A stretch of DNA of 64,000 bases from Spizellomyces punctatus DAOM BR117 (lineage: Eukaryota; Chytridiomycota; Chytridiomycetes; Spizellomycetales; Spizellomycetaceae): NCBI RefSeq assembly GCF_000182565.1, contig NW_015971537.1, positions 965,299-1,029,298 of the forward strand, read 5' to 3'. Positions 38,546-48,600 of the stretch are shown in pieces (positions within the stretch are counted from its first letter, which is position 1; each line of letters opens with the position of its first letter). The notes beneath the pieces are model-generated. The model made no database searches and was not told the origin of the DNA. It was given only the letters and a program-made list of their open reading frames with translations. The translations under genes and the position numbers were made by a program.

Positions 38546-41500
38546 ATGTCGTTCCCACGCATGGGCACTGGTCATGGCGACATGCCCGAGGAAGAACATA
38601 ATTTCCAGAAAGCAATACGAATAAAAATACCTTTCAACAAGGAAAACCCAGAGGCAAACGTCTTCGACTATGCGCAGCTGGTTGCGGCTCTGCATGGCGG
38701 TGCATCGTCCTCCTCGGGCGGAGACATGCCTAAAACCGACACTGGTTCAGCTGGTTCTGATAGCGAGGAGGATGGAGAAGACGAGAACGGAGTAAGTTAA
38801 AAATTACCACTGTCTTATAGTTCCTTGGTCGTTTAAGCAACTGGGTAGTAATATGTCTATCAATATCTTTCAGCAGCAACCTCGCAAAAAGAAGAGTGCT
38901 GCAAAAAAGATACAAGAGGACTACGATTTTGAGGACGACTTTATCGATGATAGCGATCTCTTTTACAACGAGGTCGGATATGTCCCTCCTAGCGAATGGA
39001 ATTATGGTTTCTTTGCATGGCGAGGACCAGTGGAGAATTTCTTCGAAGAGTAGTACGTATTGTCTCGACAAGTATATATGCACTTAATAGACCGTCATCT
39101 CATGATCTTCTAGCCAAACAGACTTATTCGACAGAGATGCACCAGCTACTGCTGCAAAGCAGAAGGGCAAAAAGAAGGCGACCGCTGCATCTGCGGAGAA
39201 GAAGACAGTAAACGGAGCCGACAAAAAAGCCAAAGGCACTGGCGAGACCAGCCGAAAACGATCCAAAAAGGCAGCGGTTACCGCGCCAGCCAGTAGTGCG
39301 CCAACCTCACCAAAGGTGAAGCGCACTAACATTTCGCCTCCAGAGTCAGCAAAGCTGGGGATTAGTATAGCATCACCCGAGCCCGCAAAGGATACAGTCA
39401 CTTCTACGCCTGAAGGCGCACGGGCTGGCGGCACCACCATCACTTCAATCCCGAACTCTTCCGCTCCAGAACGGCGTGGCCCATCACAACCTGCAGATTC
39501 TGCTACTACTGGAGCACCGGACAACCATCCACTTGGACCATACATCATTGTCCCAACAAGGACCGATAGCGAATTGTCAGAGGACGATATGCCACTCGCT
39601 GATTACGCCCGGATAAAAACCACAAAAGACGAACCACCGGTTCCACAACGAAAGCCCAGCCAACAAACAAAAAAACGAGACAGAAAGGAGGATAAACACA
39701 CGACTTTGGGGCCGGCTGCAATTGCGGACGTAGCAGTGCGACATGCATTTTCAGAACCCTCCAAGAAGAAGCAGAAAAAGAACAGAGAAAAAACTGCCCA
39801 AGAAGGGCTACTTGCTGCGCCTCCATTAGCTATCTCTGCATCTCTTCTTGAGGTTTCTATGGGTCTATCGGATCCTTCCGGATCGAAAAAATCCAGTTCA
39901 AAGAGCGAGAAAAAATCTTCGTCAAAAAAGAGTTCCAAATCCAAGCGATCAGAGGTTCGTATATTTTGGTAGTTGGAGTACAGCGTCCCGACGAGGCTTT
40001 GGGTTGTATACTGATTGAAGCATTATAGACCGGGTTCCCCCGTAAAGTTGAGCAATTGTTGCAACATCTTGAAGAGAAGGCATACCTGTTACGTGAGTAC
40101 ATTTATGGCTGTACTCTCTAGCTCATGTCTTCCCAATATTGATCGTGACCATTGTTGTATTAGAACCACCGGCCCATGAGCCTCTCACGGGTGAACTGAG
40201 AGATTGCCTCCACCAAGCCGCCCTTACTGCGTCGAATAACAGCTGCTTGAATGCCTCATTCTTTGCGCGAGTTGGAGCCTTTTTGCCGTACCCTGAATAT
40301 TATCTAAGAGTAGGTTGCAGTATAACGTTGAGGTCGCTCAACTTCCAGCCAACTGTCATATTCTGTCATCCAGAAAATCATCGGCATACACGTTATACCC
40401 AAAAAGCTGGAAAGAATGCAGCCAGCCATAAAGCAGATGTATGATCATTTCCGCGCGCTCATCAAGGAAACTTTAACGCAAAATCCAATCGCAACCCAAC
40501 CCTCTACATCGTCTGCTGCCTCGCCAGAGGGGAACGACGGCAGTTCTAAATTCCCTTGGACCGAAGATCTGAGGACGCTGTTTTGGAATTTGTTGTGCAG
40601 TGAATGGGAGATGGCCGAGTTGGATAACGAGTATCAGTGAGTACTGTCATCTTTGTCTCTATATGTGATCTCCATACTCAGCATTGCGTTAACAGCATAC
40701 TTACCGATACTAAACCCGAATTCAATGAGAGCGCTGTGCGCAAAGCTGTTTATGGAAAGGTCCGACTCGCATATGATGATTCTTTCGCTTGTGGTTTGTT
40801 CTCACTATCCCTGTTTCTATTATTAAGGTATTAAGTTTTTGGCCCGAGGGAATGATGACGGTCGAGACGCTTTCCCGTACATATAGTCATATGAAAAGAA
40901 AGCTGGAACGACGAGCAGCCAGTGGTTACGGCGGCGGCAGATACCACGGTGCCAAACCCGATCCTTTCAAGAATAACAAAAGATTGAACCCTCGCAAGTC
41001 CGCTCCGCCGATACTGGAGGGTGGTCCGCTGGGGCGAGATGAGGACGATTCACAAAAAGTGTCCGTGAACCTTGTCTCTTCAGTATCAGCTATGACTCCG
41101 GCAAAATCTGATGGTGGAGTATCTTCGCCGCTGTCGTCTCCTTACGCAATGGGTGGTAGTCAAACACCAGAAGCTGGACCCAGTTCCACCCCTTCCAATG
41201 AGATTCCCCCCCGACCCCCCATACCTCCCAAACTCATATCCAAGGTTCCTGCTGCGGGCCATTTTACTCCAGACGGGTGGAAAGTGGAAAAGGACAATGT
41301 GAAACGCAAAGGATCTTTTGAGCCCCCAAATTTTGAGCATATCCCTCTGGACAAGAAACAGAAAATCTCGATCATGACATCAACAACTGAGTTCGCGACG
41401 CCGACTCCATCAGGTTCAGCCGGAACTGCTGGAGGAAGTGGTTCGCCAGGACCAATAGGAACCACACGGAGGGCCTCCGACGTCAAAATTCAAGTTATCA

Positions 41501-41619
41501 TCCCTGTTGAGAGCCACGATTCTGTGACAGAAATAGCATCGCCTGCGCGGAAAACGTCTGATGCTACGAGAGAGAATTTGGGTGGGAGGGCAATGTCGGT
41601 TGCAGAGTTGATTGGATAG
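38546..41619 (+). CDS. HPC2: HPC2/ubinuclein subunit of the HIR histone chaperone complex
   Basis: Partner of HIRA in replication-independent H3-H4 deposition. Exons 38546-38791, 38874-39052, 39114-39954, 40029-40092, 40164-40309, 40374-40636, 40696-40759 and 40828-41619 give 864 aa in frame. The Hpc2-related domain is DYDFEDDFIDDSDLFYNE followed by EWNYGFFAWRGPVENFF (~95-140). A long Lys/Ser-rich disordered part follows (to ~420). The ubinuclein middle domain includes FPRKVEQLLQHLEEKAYLL, KFPWTEDLRTLFWNLL and VLSFWPEGMMTVETLSRTYS. The C-terminus is disordered. The frame stays open upstream of 38546 with no ATG to a likely 3' splice site at 38479, so an extra 5' exon may add residues. Confidence 0.88.
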
Positions 41620-41773
41620 GATAGCCATTATCACCGATGTCTTTCTTTGCATCAGTCTTTTTTTCGCTGTACATTTCTTTTTTAACGGAAATTTTTGATA
41701 TACGCAGTACGATTGTCCAATGCCAGAGTCAGGAGGGTCAACATCAAACAATTTAATTAACGTTTTACTACAA

Positions 41774-42403
41774 TTAGACGATCCCAGCCTCTACAAAATC
41801 CTCTTTCCCAAACCTATGTCCTAGTCTCACTCTTTGTACGCCATGTTCCACGTAATCTCGTACTCCACCCGGCACAACGTACCCGCCAACCTCCATAACG
41901 TCCTCTCGATCAAAGTAATCCTCGTCAGCTAGCACAAACCTTCCCGCATGTGCCATTTTTGAGTTACACCGACATTGATCCCTTCCATATGCATCCTCGT
42001 CCACCTGAAAGTGAACCCAGGTAACATTCGCCAGCCACCTATCCACAATCGATCCAGAGTTGATCTCAGGTTCCTCTTCCAAGGCCGGCGAAGGACATGA
42101 CCCGCCTGTTAACGTTGTACTCTCGTCACCGTCCACGTCACTGTCGCCAGTAACACTGCTTGACCTTGTTGATATACTTGTGCGAGGTGGTGAGGCGATT
42201 CTGCCTACGATAGACGCTCTGGGTGGGGAATGGTGGGCGAGTGCTGCGAGACCGAGATGTTCGTCCTGATGTGTTGTGAAGGGAGTGAAGCTGTTTGTAT
42301 TTGCTGTTGTTGGTTTGCTTGTTGCTGGGACGGTATGGAATGCTGTGGGATGTTCAAAGTAGTCTTCGTCACAGGACCAGCGATATGATAGGATGGTAGC
42401 CAT
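41774..42403 (-). CDS. Hypothetical protein
   Basis: Intronless, 209 aa from the ATG at 42403 (MATILSYRWSCDEDYFEHP). Not recognised. The middle is Ser/Thr-rich and disordered. The C-terminal third looks folded, with VDRWLANVTWVHFQVDEDAYGR, CRCNSKMAHAGRFVLADEDYF, then a GYVVPGGVRDYVEHG segment. Note that the N-terminal CDEDYFEHP echoes the later ADEDYFDRED. It shares a 218-bp divergent promoter with TAP42. Support is the long clean frame and the biased composition; there is no homology I can name. Confidence 0.55.
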   Translation of the reverse strand: MATILSYRWSCDEDYFEHPTAFHTVPATSKPTTANTNSFTPFTTHQDEHLGLAALAHHSPPRASIVGRIASPPRTSISTRSSSVTGDSDVDGDESTTLTGGSCPSPALEEEPEINSGSIVDRWLANVTWVHFQVDEDAYGRDQCRCNSKMAHAGRFVLADEDYFDREDVMEVGGYVVPGGVRDYVEHGVQRVRLGHRFGKEDFVEAGIV

Positions 42404-42621
42404 GGTCGCCCTTGTTCGTAGCGCAGAAAGAGCCCACAACCTTGCAAGTCAAATGAGGTGGTCAAAACGAACAAAGGCAAATACAACAACGGGTGCGCGC
42501 AGCAGTGTGATCCTTGATGTGGCGCAAGCTGACAATTGCGCCATCTTACGCGAATCAGGTGGCCAACAGACCCAAGCAAACGACAGCAAGTTTGGAAACT
42601 GGTCAGTACAAGTAGCCAAAG

Positions 42622-44076
42622 ATGGCAGCAACAACCGATTCTTACGCGTCTGACCCATCCACTACCTACGCCCTCCCACTGCGCAAGGAGTTTCAGCGGG
42701 GACAGGCTCTATACCAGAAGCTCGAAAACTCGGAGCTTGCGTCGTCAGATCCCGCCTTCCAAGTAATACAAGCTGCGGACATTTTCTTTGGCCCACATTG
42801 TATGTCTCAACGCCGTGCTTCACGCAGGAAGATGTGACGGAAGGGATCAATTCTCTCTTGCGCTGCGCGGCGCTCGTAGAAACACTTGGAGTTTTTAGTT
42901 CAAATGAACTTTTGGAAGATATCAACACGGCTGATCTACGGTAGGTCAAGCAACATAGATCACCCACGTCAACAATCATTGATCTTGTCAAGCAGGTATC
43001 TTTTAGTCAATGCTTATCTTGCGGTATTGATTTCGAAACGCATGGGGCAGGATCGCCTCGAAGTATTGCAAACTGCACAGGTATAAAATTCTTGCAGAAT
43101 CTTCCTTTAGTCGAAAGTGCATACTTATCAACAAGTCGATGCATACACAGCATCATTATGAACGATTTCTGGCGGCATGTGAACAACATGAGATACTTCG
43201 GGCAGATGACAAAAAGTTCTTGGAAACCCAAATGAAGGGCGGTATTGCGGACCCCGAAAGGAAAAGAATGGAAAAAATTGCACGATATAAGCGGGAGAAA
43301 GCCACAAAGGAAAAGCTAACGGTACTTTCCAAGCTCGTCTACTGTTCCGAGTCTGAGTAACTTGACGTTTGCGTATCATGATTCAGGAGCTCCATGAACA
43401 GCTTTCCTATCAGGCCAAGGCAACCCCTAATGAAGATGAAGATGTCGATGAGGAATTAGACCGCGAAATCATTTTAACAACTATCGACTTGTTTATACAA
43501 CGAACGGCTGAAAACCTTAAGCTCATTCAGGATGAGCGCAAATTGTTGGAGATGGCAAAAGCAAAGGGGACACTTCGAGGACCCGATTCAAGAGATCAAA
43601 CCACGATCATTGAAGGAACCCCCCCACCACGGATGAACCACCAAGGACCGTTATTAGCCTCAGATGGGAAGGTGCGCATTGTGACTGCTCAACTTTGGAC
43701 ATTTACCCAACACTGACTTTTTGTCGCTCAGATCCTTCGACCGTTTGTAATCACATCCAAACGTGAAGCTCTCCGTCAGCAAGTATTCCGGCCCGGTCAT
43801 AATTTGCCGACAATGACAGTAGAAGAATATATTGACAAGGAAATCGAGCGCGGGAACTTTCTCAGTGGTGGAGGGTAAGGGAGTATATATATCTCTTGTT
43901 CCACTACCTCGCTAACTATACCTCCTTTATCTATATCCAGCAAAGAACCAGAAACAAAAATAGCTGACGATAATGACCATGAAGCTCTTGATGCTGAGAC
44001 ATATAAAGCCCGACAATGGGATGAGTTCAAAGATGATACTCCCCGCGGATGGGGAAATCGGTATAATAAGGGTTAA
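42622..44076 (+). CDS. TAP42: TAP42/IGBP1, PP2A-family phosphatase regulatory protein
   Basis: Binds catalytic subunits of PP2A-like phosphatases in TOR signalling. Exons 42622-42762, 42828-42940, 42996-43080, 43151-43321, 43387-43671, 43732-43874 and 43941-44076 give 357 aa in frame. Landmarks are LVETLGVFSSNELLEDINTADLR joined to YLLVNAYLAVLI (TPR-like helical N-domain), the basic DPERKRMEKIARYKREK motif of the family, and the C-terminal ILRPFVITSKREALRQQVFRPGHNLPTMTVEEY. The acidic end DDNDHEALDAETYKARQWDEFKDDTPRGWGNR is typical. Length matches yeast Tap42. It is divergent from the hypothetical gene at 41774-42403. Confidence 0.95.
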
Positions 44077-44399
44077 TAGTCGGAGTTGACTAGCAAGTAG
44101 ACTAGCTTCCGTCTCTCGATGTGGATGCGTGTTACCTCCAGTATAGAACGACAGAGTGATGAGATTATTCCTGTGGTTCCAACGATGCGACACCTAATAA
44201 ACGCGTCTTAGGCTTCAAAGTTTATCCGAAGGAAAACTACAAGCGCTATTTGTTGATACTTTGTCATCCGATAAAGCCCTACCTGGTGCATGACTTGAAT
44301 ATTATAGAGGGACCATGCAATGGGGGTGGCTTACACATTCAATTGGTTTTTCAATCTGGTTTTTCATCGAGAATCACATGTGGTTTGTGGTTTATCAAC

Positions 44400-44473
44400 G
44401 CCTCCTTGGCTCAGTTGGTTAGAGCGTCTGCCTAGTAAGCAGAAGGTCCCGCGTTCGAATCGCGGAGGAGGCA
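44400..44473 (+). tRNA. tRNA-Thr (anticodon AGT)
   Basis: A complete 74-nt cloverleaf without intron. The acceptor stem GCCTCCT pairs with AGGAGGC, followed by the discriminator A. The D-arm holds GGCTCAGTTGGTTAGAGC (A box). The anticodon stem TCTGC/GCAGA encloses loop CTAGTAA, anticodon AGT at 44434-44436. The T-arm is CCGCG-TTCGAAT-CGCGG (B box). A TTTT run at 44496-44499 can end Pol III transcription. CCA is not encoded, as expected in eukaryotes. Short element B starts 65 bp downstream. Confidence 0.97.
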
Positions 44474-44495
44474 TCAACTGGTTTAGAGTTATTCA

Positions 44496-44499
44496 TTTT
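44496..44499 (+). terminator. Pol III T-run terminator of tRNA-Thr
   Basis: TTTT 23 bp after the tRNA 3' end. Confidence 0.5.
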
Positions 44500-44574
44500 A
44501 CTCCCGGTGCCAACATCAACAGGCGGCGTGTTCTTTGCTAGTGTAGAGGTGACAGGAACTGGCACTAGCTACTA

Positions 44575-44612
44575 CACCAGGGAATAAACCGGCGACAACA
44601 GGTTCGGAAAAG
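44575..44612 (-). ncRNA. Candidate omegaRNA-like block in short element B
   Basis: Same 38-bp block as in the Fanzor element (34 of 38 positions) and element A, at the same place relative to the terminal repeat. Confidence 0.4.
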
Positions 44613-44616
44613 CTAA

Positions 44617-45004
44617 CTAAGCTACTACTAGGCAATTATACACGCAATACGTAACGGTTGGTTCTAACCGGATAATTGCCCACCACCACACGCGGTCCCT
44701 ACTAGGCCTTGATCTGGAACTCTTGATGGCATTGAAGCCCGACTCTTGCATCCAGGAGCGAATCGACTGGGCAGCGTCACAAGCCAGAGGATGTTCAGTG
44801 ACAAGACTTGGAGACTATACATGCATGTTAGTGACAGAATAACATGAAAAGAGATGATGCCATTGGTACATACCAACCAAGCTCAACTAATGTGGCAGCA
44901 TAATAGTAGTTTTTGTTATCGGATCCGATTGGTTGCCACTGGTTCTGATCACTGTTGCTGTCGGGCGGTCGAGGTCCTCGACACCACCACATCGGCGTTC
45001 TCAT
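44617..45004 (-). CDS. 110-aa element cargo protein, copy B
   Basis: Exons 45004-44870 (45 aa) and 44814-44617 (65 aa plus stop) match copy A in length codon for codon. The intron is 55 nt with GTACCA donor, a CTAAC branch-like site and ATAG acceptor. Replacements relative to copy A include Arg/Ser and Thr/Asn in exon 1 (DSNSDQNQW, SDNKNYYY) and Gly/Arg and Arg/Trp in exon 2. Several other changes are silent in this frame, but would be replacements in the alternative exon-2 frame, which argues for the frame given. Function unknown; no recognised domain. Confidence 0.6.
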
Positions 45005-45108
45005 GGTTGACCGAGTCGCGATGAGGTTGTGTGGGTCGCAATGAGCGTTGCACAGATGCTTGCGAGTCGAGGGATAAAGAGGAAACAGGGAAGAGGGAGC
45101 AGGTCCCC

Positions 45109-45115
45109 TTTTATA
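45109..45115 (-). promoter_or_regulatory. TATA box of cargo gene B
   Basis: TATAAAA about 105 bp upstream of the cargo ATG, in the same context as in element A. Confidence 0.5.
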
Positions 45116-45272
45116 GACCTTTGGCATGCGCCTCACTGCAGTTTAAAAAAAAAACATTAGCATGCCACACCAATCTGAGCGATAGATGGGGGTTCTGATT
45201 ATGCGATATGATTAACCGGATTAATCCGGATAATAATGAGTCCTAGTGCCATTTTCAATCACCTCCACACTA

Positions 45273-45657
45273 TGTATGGATGGTTGTTGGCATTCAGGCC
45301 ATGTATATTTCTTACTCTGTACAAATACAAAAATATCGCAAAGAGAGTGCAAAATGGGATAGGCATACTAAACATAACCCGGACGACCCCGCCAGATATT
45401 CTTGTTTTTTTTTGCGTTTTCTTCGCCTTATGTCCAAAGGCCAACACATTCATCTCATATGTAAAAAAGTACGACATCTACCTCCGACAATGGCCTATGT
45501 TACATCCCAGAATCATATGCACGATGATCGTCGTCTAAACTCATAACCGCATGTGATGTTTTTGCTACAGATGTTCATCATACAGCATATTGAGCAAATC
45601 AGATACAAATATATACAGAACCCCGGAATCCTCACCTCACACCTTTCCAATTGAAGT
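45273..45657. other. 3' region of RPB1
   Basis: Short spacer between element B and the RPB1 stop, without a supported gene. Confidence 0.4.
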
Positions 45658-48600
45658 CTATGACGAGCCACTGGGGCTGTACGCAGCGCCATTTGGCTTG
45701 GATGTACTGCTACCAGTGCCCGTTGAAGGGTTTGCACCAGCTGGAGCATACCCCCCGCCAGCGACCGGTCCTGGAGAGGTTGGGCTGAATGTTGGGGATG
45801 TGGGGGAATATTGTGGAGACGTCGGCGAGTATTGCGGCGACGTCGGGCTATATTGAGGTGATGTCGGAGAGTATTGAGGCGAGGTTGGCGAATACTGCGG
45901 TGAAGTGGGCGAGTATTGCGGTGATGTGGGGCTGTAGCTCGGACTCGTAGGTGAGTACATGGGAGACGTTGGCGAGTACTGAGGTGAAGTGGGACTGTAA
46001 TTGGGCGACGTTGGGGAATACGTCGGGCTCGTTGGACTGTATTGCGGCGATGTTGGCGAATACGTTGGACTGGTAGGAGAGTAACTAGGGCTTGTAGGGC
46101 TGTAGCTTGGAGACGTTGGCGAGTAACTCGGCGACGTAGGACTATAACTCGGGCTAGTCGGCGAATAACTAGGACTTGTCGGACTGTAACTGGGGCTAGT
46201 TGGCGAATAGCTGGGTGACGTCGGCGAGTAGCTCGGGCTTGTCGGACTATAACTGGGCGATGTAGGGCTATAGCTCGGACTGGTCGGTGAGTAACTCGGA
46301 CTCGTTGGGCTGTAGCTCGGACTTGTCGGACTGTAGCTCGGACTGGTGGGCGAGAAGCTTGGCGACGTCGGCGAGTAACCAGGTGACGATGGACTGTACC
46401 CAGGACTCTGCGGACTGTACGATGGCGAGAATCTAGGTCCACCGGGTCCGCTCCAAGGCTTGCCACCATCGGAATCCACCCCGTAAGGTGAGAAAACCAC
46501 AGGTCCAAGTGGGGAATAGCCACCCGCTGGAGTCATTGGCATTGGACTTCGATCCAAGTACGGAGTATGCGCCGGACTCATAAAGCCTGCCTGGAAACCA
46601 ATATCCATCGCATGATGGTCTCGCATAGGGTCCATGATGGAGGGCGCCTTTTTCAACATGTCCTCGTCCAAGATAACGTCAACATATCCAGTTCCCATAG
46701 GTGCCAACTGTCCAAGAATGATATTCTCCGACACACCCTTACAGTCATCAACTTCACCCATGCCAGCTGCTTCAATGAGTAACTCGACCGTCTCTTCGAA
46801 TGAAGATCTGGCCAACGCTCCAGCTTCCGTTCGGTTGATACCATGGCGTGTGATAGCCATCAAGTGACCACGTTGCGTCATAATATCGCAAAGCAGCGCC
46901 AAATGCCGATAGTTGACGTAGGAACCGTCGAACTCGATGACCTTACGCACTTCTTTCAACACTGCCGCACGAGTCGCTTCGATGCCAAACACATCGTTGA
47001 TCTCAACAGTGAAGTTGGAGTACGTTCTTTGGGCATCAACTCCATCATGAGCGAGCACGGCAGCCAATGCTGTCCCGTCCGTCTCAAGGAACCATTCTTT
47101 CTCTCCGTTTGCATTAAGTCGTCCGTCGTGATCATAGGTAGGCCGGTTGAATTCAGAAATGAAAGCTCGTTGGATACCAGGGACACCAGCCAGAGTAATT
47201 TGCGTTAGCATATTCTCTTCAACTTTCTTCAAGAACTGGTCTTCATCCAGTTTGCTATCATCATCCTCCTCCCCCTGTTTTGCCTCGCTCACGATACGCG
47301 CAAGAATGACCAACTCCTCCGCGTTGTCATCAGAACACCAACACTTCAAATCGCCTTGGAACTCATCCATAATACGGGCACAGATGGCTTCGAGACTCAA
47401 TCCCTTATCGAGCTTTCGTCTGAAATCCAACTTAATGCGCAACACCCACGGTGAGTATCTGCTGAAATCATCGTCCTCCATGTCACCATAAGGCTGCATT
47501 ATAATACGATCTCCTTCAATGACCGAATTCAGTGGGTCCGGATCGTACCAAATCTCCGTCTCCGCCGTAAGGCTCATCAAAGTGGTATGTGGGAGTGTAC
47601 TTTGAATCCGTTTCGCTCGGTCAACAGACGTACGATAATCTGCATCCAAGAATACAGACACACTTGGGGTCTTTATATTCTTAGCAACGTTGATGATTTC
47701 CTTCAATCGAGGTACACCTAGCGTCACGTTTTTGGAACTGACACCAGCAAAGTGAAACGTGTTCAAGGTCATCTGCGTTGCTGGCTCTCCGATGGATTGT
47801 GCGGCAAGAACTCCAACCATTTCACCCGGGTTGACGATGCATTGATTGAAGCGAGTGTGGATTTCATTGATTATCCAATCAAAGGCTTCGGGGTTCAGAT
47901 GGAACTCTTCGATGACACGTCGGGACGCCAACGTGCTTCGAATAAGGATCTGAAACAAAAGTGTGGCATTCTCTTGCCCTTCTCTACTGAGATCATCATT
48001 TCCGCGAACGACGATCAGCTTTTGCAAGAGATCCTGAACACTGTCCATAACCTTGACAGGATGCAGGCCCGTGGGTTTATTGCGATCAACTTTGAAGGCA
48101 TTCTGCGCATTCCATATCATCCGACGAATATTCAGCGGCAATGGCCATGTAGTGGTACTATTGTCACGGAAAATCTGTTGTCGAAGAATGCGGCGGTCTT
48201 CCTCAAGCTGTTCAAACTCGGCGTCAAACCGTGCCTGCGCTTCGCTTTTGATCAGCTCTTCGGAAATACGGAAGTCCAGCGTATTCGGTTTCCATCCATG
48301 CGGACCATCAGCGACATCAACCTTGTACTTGCTGCGGAACTGCTGGTCAGATATCTTCATGGTGTCCAGGCTCTGCTTTTCCACCTTTGCTCCGTCCATG
48401 CCGTCTTCTCCGTAACAAAATTGAACAATTTCACCTAATGCATTCCGAACCGTGCCATCATACTGTGCCATCAAATCCTCCAGTGCTTTCACAAGACGGC
48501 GTTGAATATACCCAGTTTCTGCAGTCTTCACGGCCGTGTCGATCAAACCTTCACGTCCACCCATGGCATGGAAGAAAAACTCTTGCGGTGTCAGACCCCT

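Larger units (their letters stand above)
44539..45272 (-). mobile_element. Short element B, related to the Fanzor element by its ends
   Basis: 734 bp and closely similar to element A throughout. Left terminus 44539-44568 (TAGTGTAGAGGTGACAGG...) and right terminus 45243-45272 (...ACCTCCACACTA) are inverted repeats. The candidate omegaRNA block is at 44575-44612. The right flank is TGTATGG, so the minus strand reads ATACATA into the element, again CATA. It lies 65 bp downstream of tRNA-Thr and 386 bp from the RPB1 stop. It holds a second copy of the spliced 110-aa cargo gene with its TATA box. Differences from A are mainly in the intron and the upstream leader. Confidence 0.82.

Noticed and set aside
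45770-46420. Regular repeat array that could be mistaken for CRISPR or satellite
   Set aside because: The 21-bp period encodes YSPTSPx heptads in frame at the end of RPB1, and there are no spacers.
45513-46523. 336-aa very basic frame in the CTD region
   Set aside because: Alternate-frame reading of the RPB1 heptad repeat; the RPB1 frame explains the region fully.
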